A stretch of 64,000 nt of DNA, from positions 124,001 through 188,000 of the forward strand of contig CAYJAB010000001.1 of the NCBI GenBank assembly GCA_964368305.1. Direction: 5' to 3'. The notes below the pieces were generated by a model, which saw only the letters and a list, made by a program, of their open reading frames with translations, searched no databases and was not told where the DNA came from. Of the stretch, positions 1-9,131 are shown in pieces (the first letter of the stretch is position 1; the number at the start of each line of letters is the position of its first letter). Made by a program: the position numbers and the translations under genes. This DNA comes from CAYJAB01 sp964368305. Its GTDB lineage: Bacteria > Bacillota_I > Bacilli_A > Erysipelotrichales > Erysipelotrichaceae.

Positions 1-274
1 TAATCTCATTAAGTTCAAACTCTGTGCAATATAAAAGTTCATTATTTAAAAGAACTTGTGCGCCTCCTTGTCCTACTGTATCAAAATAAGTATCAGCAGT
101 ATTTAAGATTTTTGGTAAAAAAGTATGATGTCTACCTGTTGCAATTGCGAAATGAATATTGTTTTCTTTCAACAATTCAATCGCCTTTAAATTTTCACAA
201 CTTACACCACTTGGATTTTCTTTACCTCTATAAAGTAAAGTCCCATCTAAATCAGAAAATACAAGTTTTATCAT
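1..274 (-). CDS. Cof-type HAD-IIB phosphatase, partial (N-terminal 91 residues)
   Basis: Reading the minus strand from the ATG at 274 gives an open frame to the window edge that opens with MIKLVFSDLDGTLL. This is HAD motif I, with the nucleophile Asp8 and the acid/base Asp10. About 45 residues later comes FAIATGRH, motif II of the Cof/YidA (HAD-IIB) subfamily. The start is preceded by GAGGT at a good distance. The cap domain and motifs III and IV lie outside the window, so the substrate cannot be judged. Family members dephosphorylate sugar phosphates, FMN or similar metabolites in the cytoplasm. It is divergent from mnmG and shares a short A+T-rich promoter region with it. Confidence 0.85.
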   Translation of the reverse strand, partial: MIKLVFSDLDGTLLYRGKENPSGVSCENLKAIELLKENNIHFAIATGRHHTFLPKILNTADTYFDTVGQGGAQVLLNNELLYCTEFELNEI

Positions 275-361
275 AATTTTACCTCGCTGGCAATATTATA
301 ACATATACATTTAAATATAGTATAAAAAATGGTAAAATATTGAATGCAGGAGGGATTGTTT

Positions 362-2224
362 ATGAGAGATGTCATCGTAATAGGAGCAGGACATGCAGGT
401 ACAGAAGCGGCACTTGCAAGTGCAAGAATGGGGTGTGATACCTTATTGATCACTTTAAAAATAGATCGTATTGCGGCAATGCCTTGTAATCCATCTATTG
501 GAGGACCTGCAAAAGGAATTGTTGTAAAGGAAATTGATGCATTGGGAGGTCAAATGGGTAGAACCGCAGATCTTACAGCATTACAATTTAAAATGTTGAA
601 TACGACAAAAGGACCGGGTGTGCAATCACTTCGTGTTCAATCAGATAAAATAGCGTATAGTCAAATGATGCAAGATATCATTTTAAATCAAGAAAACTTA
701 ACTGTGCTAGAAGGTATGGTGATTGAGATTCTTGAAAAAGATAATAAAGCATATGGTGTAAAAATGGCAGATGGTGAAGTGATTCAAGCAAAAGCCATTG
801 TTTTAACTACGGGAACGTATATGACAAGTAAAATATTAGTAGGAGATACGGCGGTAAGCTCAGGTCCGGATGATGATCCTACTACAGATAAATTATCACA
901 ATCTTTAAGAGATATGGGACTAAAAACATTTAGATTAAAAACAGGCACGCCACCTAGAGTTTTGACGACATCGATTGATTTTTCAAAAACAACTGAGCAG
1001 CCAGGGAGTGAAGAGTTTTACCGTTTTTCTTACTTAACAAAAAAAGAAGAAATCATCCAAGATCCAGTTATGTGTTATTTAACATATACAGCACCATTGA
1101 CACATGAAATCATTTATAACAATATTGAAAAATCAAGTATGTACAGTGGTCTTGTAGAAGGAGTAGGTCCGCGTTATTGTCCATCGATAGAAGATAAATT
1201 AATGCGTTTTAAAGATAAAGAAAGACATCAACTATTTTTAGAGCCAGAGTCTTTATCATTAGATACAACGTATATTCAAGGATTTTCTACTTCGCTTCCA
1301 CACGATATTCAAGATAAGATTATTCGTTCACTTCCAGGACTAAGTGATGTAGAAATTATTAAATATGCATATGCAATAGAATACGATGCAATCGATCCAC
1401 TTCAATTAAAACCAAGTCTTGAAACTAAAAAAATTGAAGGGTTATTTTGTGGTGGACAAATTAATGGAACATCAGGGTATGAAGAAGCTGCAGCACTTGG
1501 TATGATGGCGGGGATTAATGCGGTTTTAAAAATTCAAAACAAGCCTGAATTTGTCTTAAAAAGAGATGAAGCCTATATTGGGGTAATGATTGATGATTTA
1601 GTAACAAAAGGGACAAATGAGCCATATCGCTTACTGACATCACGTGCGGAGTATCGATTATTATTAAGACATGATAATGCGGATACAAGACTTACGCAGT
1701 ACGGATATGATTTAAATATTGTAAGTGAAGATCAGTATGTATATTATTTAAATATAAAAAAACAAATGGAAGCATTAAATAAAGTATTAAATGAAAATAC
1801 ATTCTCTTTTAAGGATGATGTGAATACATATTTAATAGAAGTTGGGTATACAAGATTAAATGAAAGAATTACAATTGCGGACTTATTAAAAAGACCAAAA
1901 GTTACATTAAAAGGCTTACAGCCATATATCAGACTTGCGTTTGAAGATGAGGTTTTACATAGAACTGAAATTGAAATAAAGTATGAAGGATATATTACAA
2001 AAGCAAAAAAAGAAGCAGCAAAACTTTTAAGTATGGATAAATTAATATTAGACAAGTCAATTGATTATAATACAATTGTACATTTATCACTTGAAGGGCG
2101 TCAAAAATTACAGGAAATTAGACCAAGAACAGTAGGGCAAGCAAGTCGTATTTCAGGTGTCAATCCTGCGGATATTGCGGTATTGGCGGTCTACTTAGAA
2201 CAAAGAAATCGTAAAGATAATTAA
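362..2224 (+). CDS. mnmG: tRNA U34 carboxymethylaminomethyl synthase, FAD subunit MnmG (GidA)
   Basis: This subunit works with MnmE to install cmnm5U at the wobble uridine of tRNAs, using FAD, NADH and methylene-THF. The Rossmann FAD motif GAGHAG is at residues 8-13. The MnmG signature GGPAKGIVVKEIDALGG follows near residue 50, and the C-terminal end resembles the MnmE/tRNA-binding region of the family. I chose ATG 362 over the in-frame ATG 344 because AGGAGG (349-354) overlaps the upstream codon and sits at the right spacing for 362. The product of 620 residues matches the family. It is followed by rsmG after 55 bp, the usual order. Its partner mnmE is about 5.6 kb downstream rather than adjacent. 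Confidence 0.97.
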   Translation: MRDVIVIGAGHAGTEAALASARMGCDTLLITLKIDRIAAMPCNPSIGGPAKGIVVKEIDALGGQMGRTADLTALQFKMLNTTKGPGVQSLRVQSDKIAYSQMMQDIILNQENLTVLEGMVIEILEKDNKAYGVKMADGEVIQAKAIVLTTGTYMTSKILVGDTAVSSGPDDDPTTDKLSQSLRDMGLKTFRLKTGTPPRVLTTSIDFSKTTEQPGSEEFYRFSYLTKKEEIIQDPVMCYLTYTAPLTHEIIYNNIEKSSMYSGLVEGVGPRYCPSIEDKLMRFKDKERHQLFLEPESLSLDTTYIQGFSTSLPHDIQDKIIRSLPGLSDVEIIKYAYAIEYDAIDPLQLKPSLETKKIEGLFCGGQINGTSGYEEAAALGMMAGINAVLKIQNKPEFVLKRDEAYIGVMIDDLVTKGTNEPYRLLTSRAEYRLLLRHDNADTRLTQYGYDLNIVSEDQYVYYLNIKKQMEALNKVLNENTFSFKDDVNTYLIEVGYTRLNERITIADLLKRPKVTLKGLQPYIRLAFEDEVLHRTEIEIKYEGYITKAKKEAAKLLSMDKLILDKSIDYNTIVHLSLEGRQKLQEIRPRTVGQASRISGVNPADIAVLAVYLEQRNRKDN

Positions 2225-2279
2225 AGTTTCATATTTAATGGGACGTTTATTTGTTATAATAGATTAACGGAGGAATCAT

Positions 2280-2975
2280 ATGAATGAATTAGAATTTATT
2301 GAATCATTAAAAAAACTAAATATAGCATTAAATGATCAACAATTAGAACAATTTAGAAAGTATGCTCAAATATTAGTTGAATATAATGAGAAAGTAAATT
2401 TAACTGCAATTGTAGAAACAAATGAAATCTATGAAAAACACTTTTATGACAGTATTTTAGCGTGTGATAGTGTGAAGATGGAAGGTAGACTTTGTGATGT
2501 AGGTGCAGGAGCAGGATTCCCAAGTATTCCATTGAAAATAGTGTTTGAAGATTTAGATGTAACAATCGTTGAACCTTTAATGAAACGTTGTGTATTTTTA
2601 AATACATTGTGTAAAGAATTGAACCTAAACGTGCAAATTGAAAATGCACGTGCAGAAGATTTTGTGAAAGAGCACCGTGAATCTTTTGATATTGTGACTG
2701 CGCGTGCAGTTGCGAATTTAAGAGTATTGAGTGAACTTTGTATTCCACTTGTGAAAATGGATGGTATCTTTTTAGCACTTAAAGGAAGTGGTGGGGATAC
2801 AGAAGTGAAACAAGCACAAAATGCGACAACATCATTGGGGTGTAAATTAATAGATAGTAAAGAGTATTTCCTATCAGATCAAAGCAGTCGTAAAAATTTT
2901 GTATATAAGAAAGTAAAAAATACGGACAAGAAATATCCTAGAATGTATTCTAAGATTAAAAAGAGTCCACTTTAG
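2280..2975 (+). CDS. rsmG: 16S rRNA (guanine-N7) methyltransferase RsmG (GidB)
   Basis: It methylates G527 (E. coli numbering) of 16S rRNA using S-adenosylmethionine. The SAM-binding motif I DVGAGAGFPSIPL starts at residue 73, and the downstream FDIVTARAVANL segment is typical of GidB. The length of 231 residues is normal. A GGAGG-type site (ACGGAGGAATCAT) lies just before the ATG. It sits between mnmG and the parB-like gene, as in Bacillus. Only 8 bp separate it from the next gene, so the two are probably cotranscribed. Confidence 0.96.
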   Translation: MNELEFIESLKKLNIALNDQQLEQFRKYAQILVEYNEKVNLTAIVETNEIYEKHFYDSILACDSVKMEGRLCDVGAGAGFPSIPLKIVFEDLDVTIVEPLMKRCVFLNTLCKELNLNVQIENARAEDFVKEHRESFDIVTARAVANLRVLSELCIPLVKMDGIFLALKGSGGDTEVKQAQNATTSLGCKLIDSKEYFLSDQSSRKNFVYKKVKNTDKKYPRMYSKIKKSPL

Positions 2976-2983
2976 GAGTAAAT

Positions 2984-3745
2984 ATGAAAAAAGAAGCAAT
3001 CGAATTATCAATAGATTTAATTAAACCAAATCGTTACCAACCAAGACTTGAATTTAAAGAAGAAGCATTACAAGAATTGGCACAATCTATCCGTACAAAC
3101 GGATTAATTCAACCCATTGTAGTAAGACGTGTGGACAACCATTATGAAATTATCGCTGGAGAAAGAAGATACCGTGCTTCTATTTTAGCAGGACATACAT
3201 CAATTGCGGCAATCGTCGCAAATGCAACGCATGATGAAGTAGCGGAAATGGCACTGGTTGAGAATATTCAAAGAGAGAATCTTTCAGCAATTGAAGAGGC
3301 GAAAGCTTATTTAACACTTATGAAAATGCAAAATATTACACAAGCACAAATGGCAGTGCGTGTAGGTAAAACACAATCAACAGTCGCAAACAAAATTCGT
3401 TTATTACAATTGGATGATAAAATCCAAGATGCTGTAAGTGCACGTAAAATCTCTGAAAGACATGCACGCGCCATGATTGGTCTACCAACAAATCAGCAAG
3501 AAGAAGTGTTAGAGAGAATTGAAGATAAAAAATGGAGTGTTAAACAAACAGAGCATTATATTGAAAAAATTAGAGAAGATAAAAAACCTGAACTTGTGAA
3601 CAAAGGAATCGCAAGACATATTAAATTAGGAATTAATACAATCAATCAAGCGGTTACTATGATTGAAAAAACAGGGATTACAGTAAAAAAAGAAGAAATT
3701 GATTCAGAAAACGAATATAAAATTATAATAACGTTTAAAAAATAA
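2984..3745 (+). CDS. noc: ParB-family nucleoid occlusion protein (Noc-like)
   Basis: This is a 253-residue ParB paralogue. The N-terminal ParB/Srx-like CTP-binding domain (about residues 6-95) carries GERRYRAS and the ENIQREN box. A helix-turn-helix follows at about 115-140 (QAQMAVRVGKTQSTVANK), and the C-terminal dimerisation region is short. A second ParB lies two genes downstream. In Bacillus the same slot, rsmG-X-soj-spo0J, holds noc, which blocks septum formation over the nucleoid. The Noc assignment therefore rests on position as well as similarity. It lacks the obvious N-terminal amphipathic membrane helix of Bacillus Noc, because MKKEAIELSIDLIK leads straight into the ParB domain. A generic ParB role remains possible. 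Confidence 0.8.
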   Translation: MKKEAIELSIDLIKPNRYQPRLEFKEEALQELAQSIRTNGLIQPIVVRRVDNHYEIIAGERRYRASILAGHTSIAAIVANATHDEVAEMALVENIQRENLSAIEEAKAYLTLMKMQNITQAQMAVRVGKTQSTVANKIRLLQLDDKIQDAVSARKISERHARAMIGLPTNQQEEVLERIEDKKWSVKQTEHYIEKIREDKKPELVNKGIARHIKLGINTINQAVTMIEKTGITVKKEEIDSENEYKIIITFKK

Positions 3746-3754
3746 GAGGTACGT

Positions 3755-4522
3755 ATGGGAAAAATAATCGCAGTTGCAAATCAAAAAGGAGGCGTTGGTA
3801 AAACAACGACTACAGTGAATCTTGCTGCAAGTTTAAGTTATATTGGAAAAAAAGTACTTGTTGTAGATTTTGATCCACAAGGAAACGCTACACAAGGAAT
3901 TGGTGCAAGCAAGAATAATTTTGATAAGAGTGTATATGATTTAATAATGACAGATACAAGTATTCAGAAAATTGTATGTAGTTTAAAAATGCCACCATTG
4001 GATGTTTTTCCAGCAACAATAGATCTTGCAGGTGCCGATCTTGAAATGATGGAATACAAAAATGGACGTGAAAGATTACTTAAAAATAGATTGGATACGA
4101 TTAAAGATCAGTATGATTTCATATTAATTGATTGTCCACCATCGCTTGGTCTTTTAAATACGAATGCACTTACGGCAGCAGATAGTGTTATTATTCCTGT
4201 TCAATGTGAGTATTATGCATTAGAGGGATTAACACAACTTCTTTCAACAATTCGTTTAGTACAAAAATTATTTAATTCTAAATTGATCATTGAAGGTGTT
4301 TTATTAACAATGTTTGATGCACGTACAAAATTAAGTGTTGAAGTTCAACAAGATGTGCGTAAATATTTTAAAGAAAGAGTGTATAAAACACATATTCCAA
4401 GAAACGTTAAATTATCGGAAGCGCCTTCTCAAGGGCAGTCAATTTTTGAATATGATATAAAATCAGAAGGTGCAAAAGCGTATGCTGCACTTGCAAAAGA
4501 AGTCATCAACAGAAATGCTTAA
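3755..4522 (+). CDS. parA: chromosome partitioning ATPase ParA (Soj)
   Basis: This is a deviant Walker A ATPase that works with ParB-parS in chromosome segregation and, in Firmicutes, in control of DnaA. The motif KGGVGKTTT is at residues 11-19, with signature Lys11. DFDPQGNAT (Walker A') and LIDCPPSLG (Walker B) follow. The size of 255 residues is typical of chromosomal Soj. The gene is 9 bp after noc and 11 bp before parB and reads as one operon. Confidence 0.96.
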   Translation: MGKIIAVANQKGGVGKTTTTVNLAASLSYIGKKVLVVDFDPQGNATQGIGASKNNFDKSVYDLIMTDTSIQKIVCSLKMPPLDVFPATIDLAGADLEMMEYKNGRERLLKNRLDTIKDQYDFILIDCPPSLGLLNTNALTAADSVIIPVQCEYYALEGLTQLLSTIRLVQKLFNSKLIIEGVLLTMFDARTKLSVEVQQDVRKYFKERVYKTHIPRNVKLSEAPSQGQSIFEYDIKSEGAKAYAALAKEVINRNA

Positions 4523-4533
4523 GGAGAAAACAA

Positions 4534-5403
4534 ATGAGTGATAATAAAAGATTAGGGAAAGGGTTATCTGCAATATTTGGAGATGACTTAAGTGATGTAT
4601 TAGATGAAATTCAAAATGGTTCAGTAGATGGAATTGATACGAAAAAAAGCGAAATACTTATTTCGGAAATCCGTACAAATCCATATCAACCAAGAAAAGT
4701 ATTTGATGATACAAAAATTGATGAATTAGCAAAATCAATTCAAGAACATGGTGTATTCACACCAATTCTTGTAAGAAAATCAATACAAGGATATGAACTT
4801 ATTGCAGGTGAAAGAAGGCTAAGAGCTTCTAAGAAAATAGAACGAGAAACGATTCCTGCGATTGTTGTTGAATTTGATGATGAAGCTATGATGGAAATTG
4901 CGCTACTTGAAAACATTCAAAGAGAGAACTTAAATGTAATAGAAGAAGCAAATGCGTACCGCAATATGATTGAAAAAATAGGGTATACACAAGAACAACT
5001 TGCTAACCGTATCGGTAAATCAAGAGAACATGTCACAAATTTATTAAGACTTTTAAAGCTTCCAACACAAGTACAAAAGATGGTAATGGATAATGTATTG
5101 ACAATGTCGCATGTAAGACCACTTGTTACACTTGCAGATGAAGATGAAATTGTTTATTTCGCAAATCGTATTATTGATGAAAAACTATCTGTTCGTGAAG
5201 TGGAGAAAATGATTAAATCTCCATATAAAAAAGATAGAAAAGAAAAGAAAGTGAATATTCATTTAAATGATGTTGCTTTAAATATTGAAAAGAAACTACA
5301 AACTAAAGTAAAAATAGATGATAATCAAATTGTTATTAAATATCAAGGAACATCAGATTTGAATCGTATTTTAGAAATACTTGGTTGTATAGAGGAAGAA
5401 TAA
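4534..5403 (+). CDS. parB: chromosome partitioning protein ParB (Spo0J)
   Basis: This CTP-dependent DNA clamp loads at parS and recruits SMC. A short N-terminal region, LGKGLSAIFGDD, precedes the ParB/Srx domain, as in Spo0J proteins and unlike the upstream paralogue. The CTP-binding motif GERRLRAS and ENIQREN follow, then a helix-turn-helix (YTQEQLANRIGKSREHVTN) and a C-terminal dimer domain. The length of 289 residues is normal. AAGGAG precedes the ATG. I looked for parS (core TTTCACGTGAAA) in the window and found no good match. The sites may lie elsewhere around the origin. Confidence 0.95.
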   Translation: MSDNKRLGKGLSAIFGDDLSDVLDEIQNGSVDGIDTKKSEILISEIRTNPYQPRKVFDDTKIDELAKSIQEHGVFTPILVRKSIQGYELIAGERRLRASKKIERETIPAIVVEFDDEAMMEIALLENIQRENLNVIEEANAYRNMIEKIGYTQEQLANRIGKSREHVTNLLRLLKLPTQVQKMVMDNVLTMSHVRPLVTLADEDEIVYFANRIIDEKLSVREVEKMIKSPYKKDRKEKKVNIHLNDVALNIEKKLQTKVKIDDNQIVIKYQGTSDLNRILEILGCIEEE

Positions 5404-5404
5404 A

Positions 5405-6055
5405 ATGATTAAACTATGTATCTTTGATTTAGATGGAACTTTACTAGATACGACATTAGATATAACAAATTCCGCAAACTATGCGCTTGAAAAGTTTGGA
5501 CATCCAACACATACACCTCAAATATATCAAAGTTATGTAGGTGCTGGACTTTATAAAACAATAGAGCGAGCAATGAAGGAAAATAGTCCAAAAGAGGAAG
5601 TAGATCAAGTTGTAGAAGTGTTTGAAAACCACTATAAAATGCACTGTTGTGAAAGCTCTTTTATATATCCAGATATTTTAGATATGCTTAAAAGATTAAA
5701 GTCACAAGGTATTCAACTTGCAGCATTAAGCAATAAAATGGATTCTTATACACAACCAATTGTAAAGCATTATTTTGGTGATATTTTTGATGTAGTCTAT
5801 GGAACAAGCGATAAGATTGCTAAAAAGCCAAATCCACAAGGACTCTTAAAAGTAATTCATGAATTAAATGTAGTGTTAGAGGATTGTTTAATGGTTGGGG
5901 ATACACCAACAGACGTTGAAGTAGCAAAAAATGCAGACATTAAAAGTTGCGCTGTATTTTGGGGATATCGTCCACGAGGAATTTTATTAGATGCAAAGGC
6001 AAACTACTATGCTGAAAATGCAGAAGAATTAGAAGCGATTATTACAAAACAGTAA
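5405..6055 (+). CDS. HAD-IA family phosphatase, phosphoglycolate phosphatase-like
   Basis: This is a 216-residue cytoplasmic HAD hydrolase. Motif I FDLDGTLLDTT is near residue 7, motif II is within LAALSNKMDS, motif III Lys is in AKKPNPQ, and motif IV is VGDTPTDVEVAKNA. The C1 cap type fits the Gph/PpaX group, which clears 2-phosphoglycolate or pyrophosphate-like substrates. The exact substrate cannot be read from sequence. It starts 2 bp after parB ends, so it is translationally linked to the par operon, and it is followed by a hairpin terminator. Confidence 0.85.
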   Translation: MIKLCIFDLDGTLLDTTLDITNSANYALEKFGHPTHTPQIYQSYVGAGLYKTIERAMKENSPKEEVDQVVEVFENHYKMHCCESSFIYPDILDMLKRLKSQGIQLAALSNKMDSYTQPIVKHYFGDIFDVVYGTSDKIAKKPNPQGLLKVIHELNVVLEDCLMVGDTPTDVEVAKNADIKSCAVFWGYRPRGILLDAKANYYAENAEELEAIITKQ

Positions 6056-6082
6056 CGAATATTTTATAAAATAATATGTATA

Positions 6083-6117
6083 AAAAGATGGAAAGTATAA
6101 ATGTCCATCTTTTCTAT
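6083..6117 (+). terminator. hairpin terminator after the par operon
   Basis: A 10-bp stem AAAAGATGGA (6083-6092) pairs with TCCATCTTTT (6104-6113) around an 11-nt loop. The T run is part of the stem and the tail is short, so strength is moderate. Confidence 0.65.
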
Positions 6118-6217
6118 ATAAAGTAAATATGAAATATATTGATTATAATTAATAAAAAAAACCTTTATCAAATTTATGGATAGGTTTATGATATACTTTC
6201 TTTATTAGGAGGAATTT

Positions 6218-7222
6218 ATGGAAAAACGTGTAAAAATTAATGGAATTGAAGATATTGAATTAGAACAATTTGAACTATGTGAGAATTTAATAGAAGAAGA
6301 ATGTATCATTAAAACATCCTTTTCAATGATTAGTCCTGGTACAGAACTTTCTCGTGTGTTTGGATTAAAAAAGGGTGCCACATATCCCGTATATCCAGGA
6401 TATTGTTCAGTAGGAACAGTTAAACAAAAGGCAGAAGGATTTGATATGGTCTCAGTGGGTGATCGTGTTTTATTTAGTGCACCGCATGGGTCATGTCAGG
6501 TATTTAATTATTTGAAAAGCGATGGAAAAATATTATACAAGCTAAATCCAAAACTTAGCGATGAAGAAGGATGTTTCCTAATGATGTGCTGGATTGCATT
6601 GAATGGGATTTTGCCAGTTGATGTGAAAGTTGGAAGTACAGTTGGAATCTTTGGTATGGGAAATCTAGGAATTATTCTTGCGCTAATCTATCAAAATAGT
6701 GGATGCAAAGTATATGGAATTGATCCTGTAAAATCAAGATGTGAACACGCAACAAAAATGGGACTAAAACATGTAATAGATTGTGAGCCTTCTAAACAAA
6801 AAGAAGAAATTCAATCTCTTACAAACAAAGAAGGATTTGAGATTGTCGTAGATGCTTCAGGGATGTCAAAATGTATCGAAGTGTGCATCGATAGTGCTTC
6901 TGTGTTTGGCCAGGTTGTATTGCTTGGATCTCCACGTGAATCTTACCAAACAGACATGACACCTATTTTTAATCAGATTCATACTAAGATGTTGAAGGTG
7001 ATTGGCGCGATGAATAGACGTTATCCATACTTTAAACAAGAATGATCAAATGAATATATTGAAAAGTATTTAAATGTGCTTGAGCAGTTAATGCTAGATA
7101 AAGTAATTGATGTGGAAAAATTTATTTCACACCGTATTAAACCAGAAAATATCTTATCTGCGTATCAAGGTCTAATGCATGATAAAGAAAATTATTTGAC
7201 TGTCATGATTGATTGGAACTAA
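6218..7222 (+). pseudogene. medium-chain alcohol dehydrogenase-like protein, interrupted by an in-frame TGA
   Basis: The frame opening MEKRVKINGIEDIELE encodes an MDR-superfamily (zinc alcohol dehydrogenase-like) protein. The GroES-like half contains YPGYCSVGTV and SVGDRVLF. The Rossmann half has GIFGMGNLGI. At codon 276 (7043-7045) a TGA interrupts the frame after YPYFKQE. The same frame then continues coherently for 58 codons to TAA at 7220-7222, giving a 334-residue product of normal MDR length. In relatives as I recall them, this point after the RRxP segment usually carries Trp, so one TGG-to-TGA change explains the break. The upstream part alone (275 residues) would lack the C-terminal end of the catalytic domain. 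Alternatives are readthrough or a sequencing error. It stands alone between two terminators. Confidence 0.75.
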
Positions 7223-7248
7223 AAAAGAAGGAACCCCTTCTTTTTTTA
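7221..7248. terminator. bidirectional terminator between the dehydrogenase and the convergent membrane gene
   Basis: AAAAAAGAAGG pairs with CCTTCTTTTTTT around the loop AACC. T runs on both strands allow it to serve both converging genes. Confidence 0.8.
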
Positions 7249-7677
7249 TATTAAATAGAATATAAGTGCAAAAGTAAACATAAAGATAAATGATACAATC
7301 ATCATAAATAAAGTCTTGGAGTAGCCTTTGGGTGATAAATGCCCTGTTTCATCTATTTTTTTTATAATAGGATGCAAACGGAAGAAGTATGTTGCGATAG
7401 ATAAAATCATTGCGATAACAGATACAATTTTAGTTGCTTCATTTCCTACAAATAAGATAGCGGCTAAAAGTACAATGAAAATTAATTTAACCCCAGCAAC
7501 CCAGTTCACCATATAAGATACAAATAAATACTGCGATGGACTTTCTTTACTTTCGTGAAAGAAATTAAATACAGAAACACCATTCCCAAACTTTGAATCT
7601 GGAAAAAAATACAAAATAATGACATTTGTAATCTCCATTATAATAAACACAAGTATTGTTAAGTCTAATATATTCAT
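7246..7677 (-). CDS. small four-helix membrane protein, function unknown
   Basis: I chose the internal ATG at 7677 (MNILDLTILVF) over the upstream one at 7719 because a GTGGGGG element lies about 7 nt before it. The 143-residue product has four hydrophobic segments, near residues 3-22, 55-80, 82-100 and 118-142. A short soluble stretch after the first contains FFHESKESPSQYL, and KKIDETGHLSPKGYSK lies between helices 3 and 4. I do not recognise a family. The gene is single, is convergent with the broken dehydrogenase and is divergent from mnmE. Confidence 0.6.
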   Translation of the reverse strand: MNILDLTILVFIIMEITNVIILYFFPDSKFGNGVSVFNFFHESKESPSQYLFVSYMVNWVAGVKLIFIVLLAAILFVGNEATKIVSVIAMILSIATYFFRLHPIIKKIDETGHLSPKGYSKTLFMMIVSFIFMFTFALIFYLI

Positions 7678-7755
7678 AATGCGCCCCCACTTACAGTAAG
7701 ATTTTTGCATAGAAGTCACTTAAATACAAGTAAAAAGAGAATAATATGAATAGGA

Positions 7756-7784
7756 TTGTACTAAAAAATGATTTAGTATAAAAT
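7756..7784 (+). promoter_or_regulatory. candidate sigma-A promoter of mnmE
   Basis: TTGTAC (7756-7761), a 17-bp spacer, and TAAAAT (7779-7784) lie just upstream of the GGGGAGG site of mnmE. Confidence 0.5.
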
Positions 7785-7801
7785 AATGGGGAGGTAAAAC
7801 T

Positions 7802-9130
7802 ATGTTAAAAGATACAATTGTAGCAATTGCTACACCTCTTCAAGAGGGAGCAATTTCAATAATAAGATTAAGTGGAGAAGAATCGATTGAAATCGTAAAT
7901 CGAATTTTTAGTCGTGATTTGACAAAAAGTGAGTCACATAAGATTCATTATGGCTTTATTATCGATCCACAAACCAAACAGGAATTGGATGAAGTACTTG
8001 TAAATGTATTTTTAAGTCCAAAAACATTCACAACAGAAAACATCGTAGAGATTAATTGTCATGGCGGTGTTTTTATTACAAGAAAAATATTAAATTTATG
8101 TTTAGCACAAGGAGCAAGACTTGCGAATAAAGGTGAGTTTACACAAAGAGCATTTTTAAACGGAAGAATTGACTTAACACAAGCAGAAGCTGTGCATGAT
8201 ATGATCAAAGCAGATCGTTTAAGTAGTGCAAAACTTGCCCTAAATACAATTAAAGGAAGTGTAAGAGTACTGCTTGAACCATTAATCGAAGATATCTTAA
8301 AAATTGTGGCTCAAATTGAGGTAAATATTGATTATCCCGAGTATGAAGATATTGAACAGTTGACACATGAAGTAATCATACCAATGGTAGATACATGGTT
8401 GATTAAATTAAAAACAATCATAGACCGCGCTGAAGTAGGACGTGTGATTTCACAAGGTGTAAAAACAGCGATTGTGGGTCTTCCAAATGTCGGAAAAAGT
8501 AGTTTATTGAATGCGCTACTTGAAGAAGATAAGGCGATTGTTACGGATATCGAAGGAACAACACGTGATTTAGTTGAGGGAGTGGTTCGTTTAAATCATG
8601 TAACACTTCATTTGATTGATACTGCAGGGATTAGAAATACTGAAGATAAAATTGAAAAAATGGGAATTGATAAAACAAATAAGGTGATTGATGAGGCTGA
8701 ATTGATACTATTTTTATTAGACAGTAGTAAAGAAATCAGTGCTGAAGAAAAAGAATTGTTATCTCGTATTGAAAATAAAACGCATTTAGTTGTTTATAAT
8801 AAAAGCGATTTAAAAGAAAAAGATGGGATTAGCATCAGTGCACAAAATCAAAGCATTGATCCACTTATACAAGCAATTGAACAATTATATGAAAACCACG
8901 TGATTTCTGATAATGAGGCAGTTTTAAATAATGAAAGACAAATTTCACTTGCGAATATGGCTTATATGTCTATGAATCAAGTTTCAGAGAATTTAAGACT
9001 TGGATTGGAACTAGATTTGGTGACAATAGATATTCAAAATGCATACATGAGTTTAAAAGAAATATTAGGAGAAGTTAGTAGAGAAGATTTATTAGATGCC
9101 TTGTTCTCTAACTTCTGTTTAGGGAAATAA
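7802..9130 (+). CDS. mnmE: tRNA modification GTPase MnmE (TrmE)
   Basis: This GTPase partners with MnmG in wobble-uridine modification. The N-terminal formyl-THF-binding domain occupies about residues 1-118. The GTPase domain, inserted in a helical domain, has G1 GLPNVGKSS (226-234), the G2 region EGTTRD, G3 DTAG and G4 NKSD. The essential C-terminal cysteine motif reads CLGK, where CIGK is usual. The length of 442 residues is close to the family norm. AGGAGGTAAAACT-type spacing supports the start. tatD begins 2 bp downstream. Confidence 0.97.
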   Translation: MLKDTIVAIATPLQEGAISIIRLSGEESIEIVNRIFSRDLTKSESHKIHYGFIIDPQTKQELDEVLVNVFLSPKTFTTENIVEINCHGGVFITRKILNLCLAQGARLANKGEFTQRAFLNGRIDLTQAEAVHDMIKADRLSSAKLALNTIKGSVRVLLEPLIEDILKIVAQIEVNIDYPEYEDIEQLTHEVIIPMVDTWLIKLKTIIDRAEVGRVISQGVKTAIVGLPNVGKSSLLNALLEEDKAIVTDIEGTTRDLVEGVVRLNHVTLHLIDTAGIRNTEDKIEKMGIDKTNKVIDEAELILFLLDSSKEISAEEKELLSRIENKTHLVVYNKSDLKEKDGISISAQNQSIDPLIQAIEQLYENHVISDNEAVLNNERQISLANMAYMSMNQVSENLRLGLELDLVTIDIQNAYMSLKEILGEVSREDLLDALFSNFCLGK

Positions 9131-9131
9131 A

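Noticed and set aside
2353..2778. 141-codon minus-strand open frame inside rsmG
   Set aside because: It is a shadow of a clearly coding plus-strand gene. The translation is Leu/His/Gln-rich with no domain.
6926..6940. CACGTG with flanks reminiscent of parS near the parB operon
   Set aside because: The flanks (CTC and AAT) do not complete the TTTCACGTGAAA core. It lies inside a coding sequence, and other CACGTG occurrences in the window match no better.
6218..7222. Full reassignment of UGA to Trp in this genome
   Set aside because: Core genes use TGG for Trp throughout and are not interrupted by TGA. One TGA in one gene is better explained by mutation or rare readthrough.
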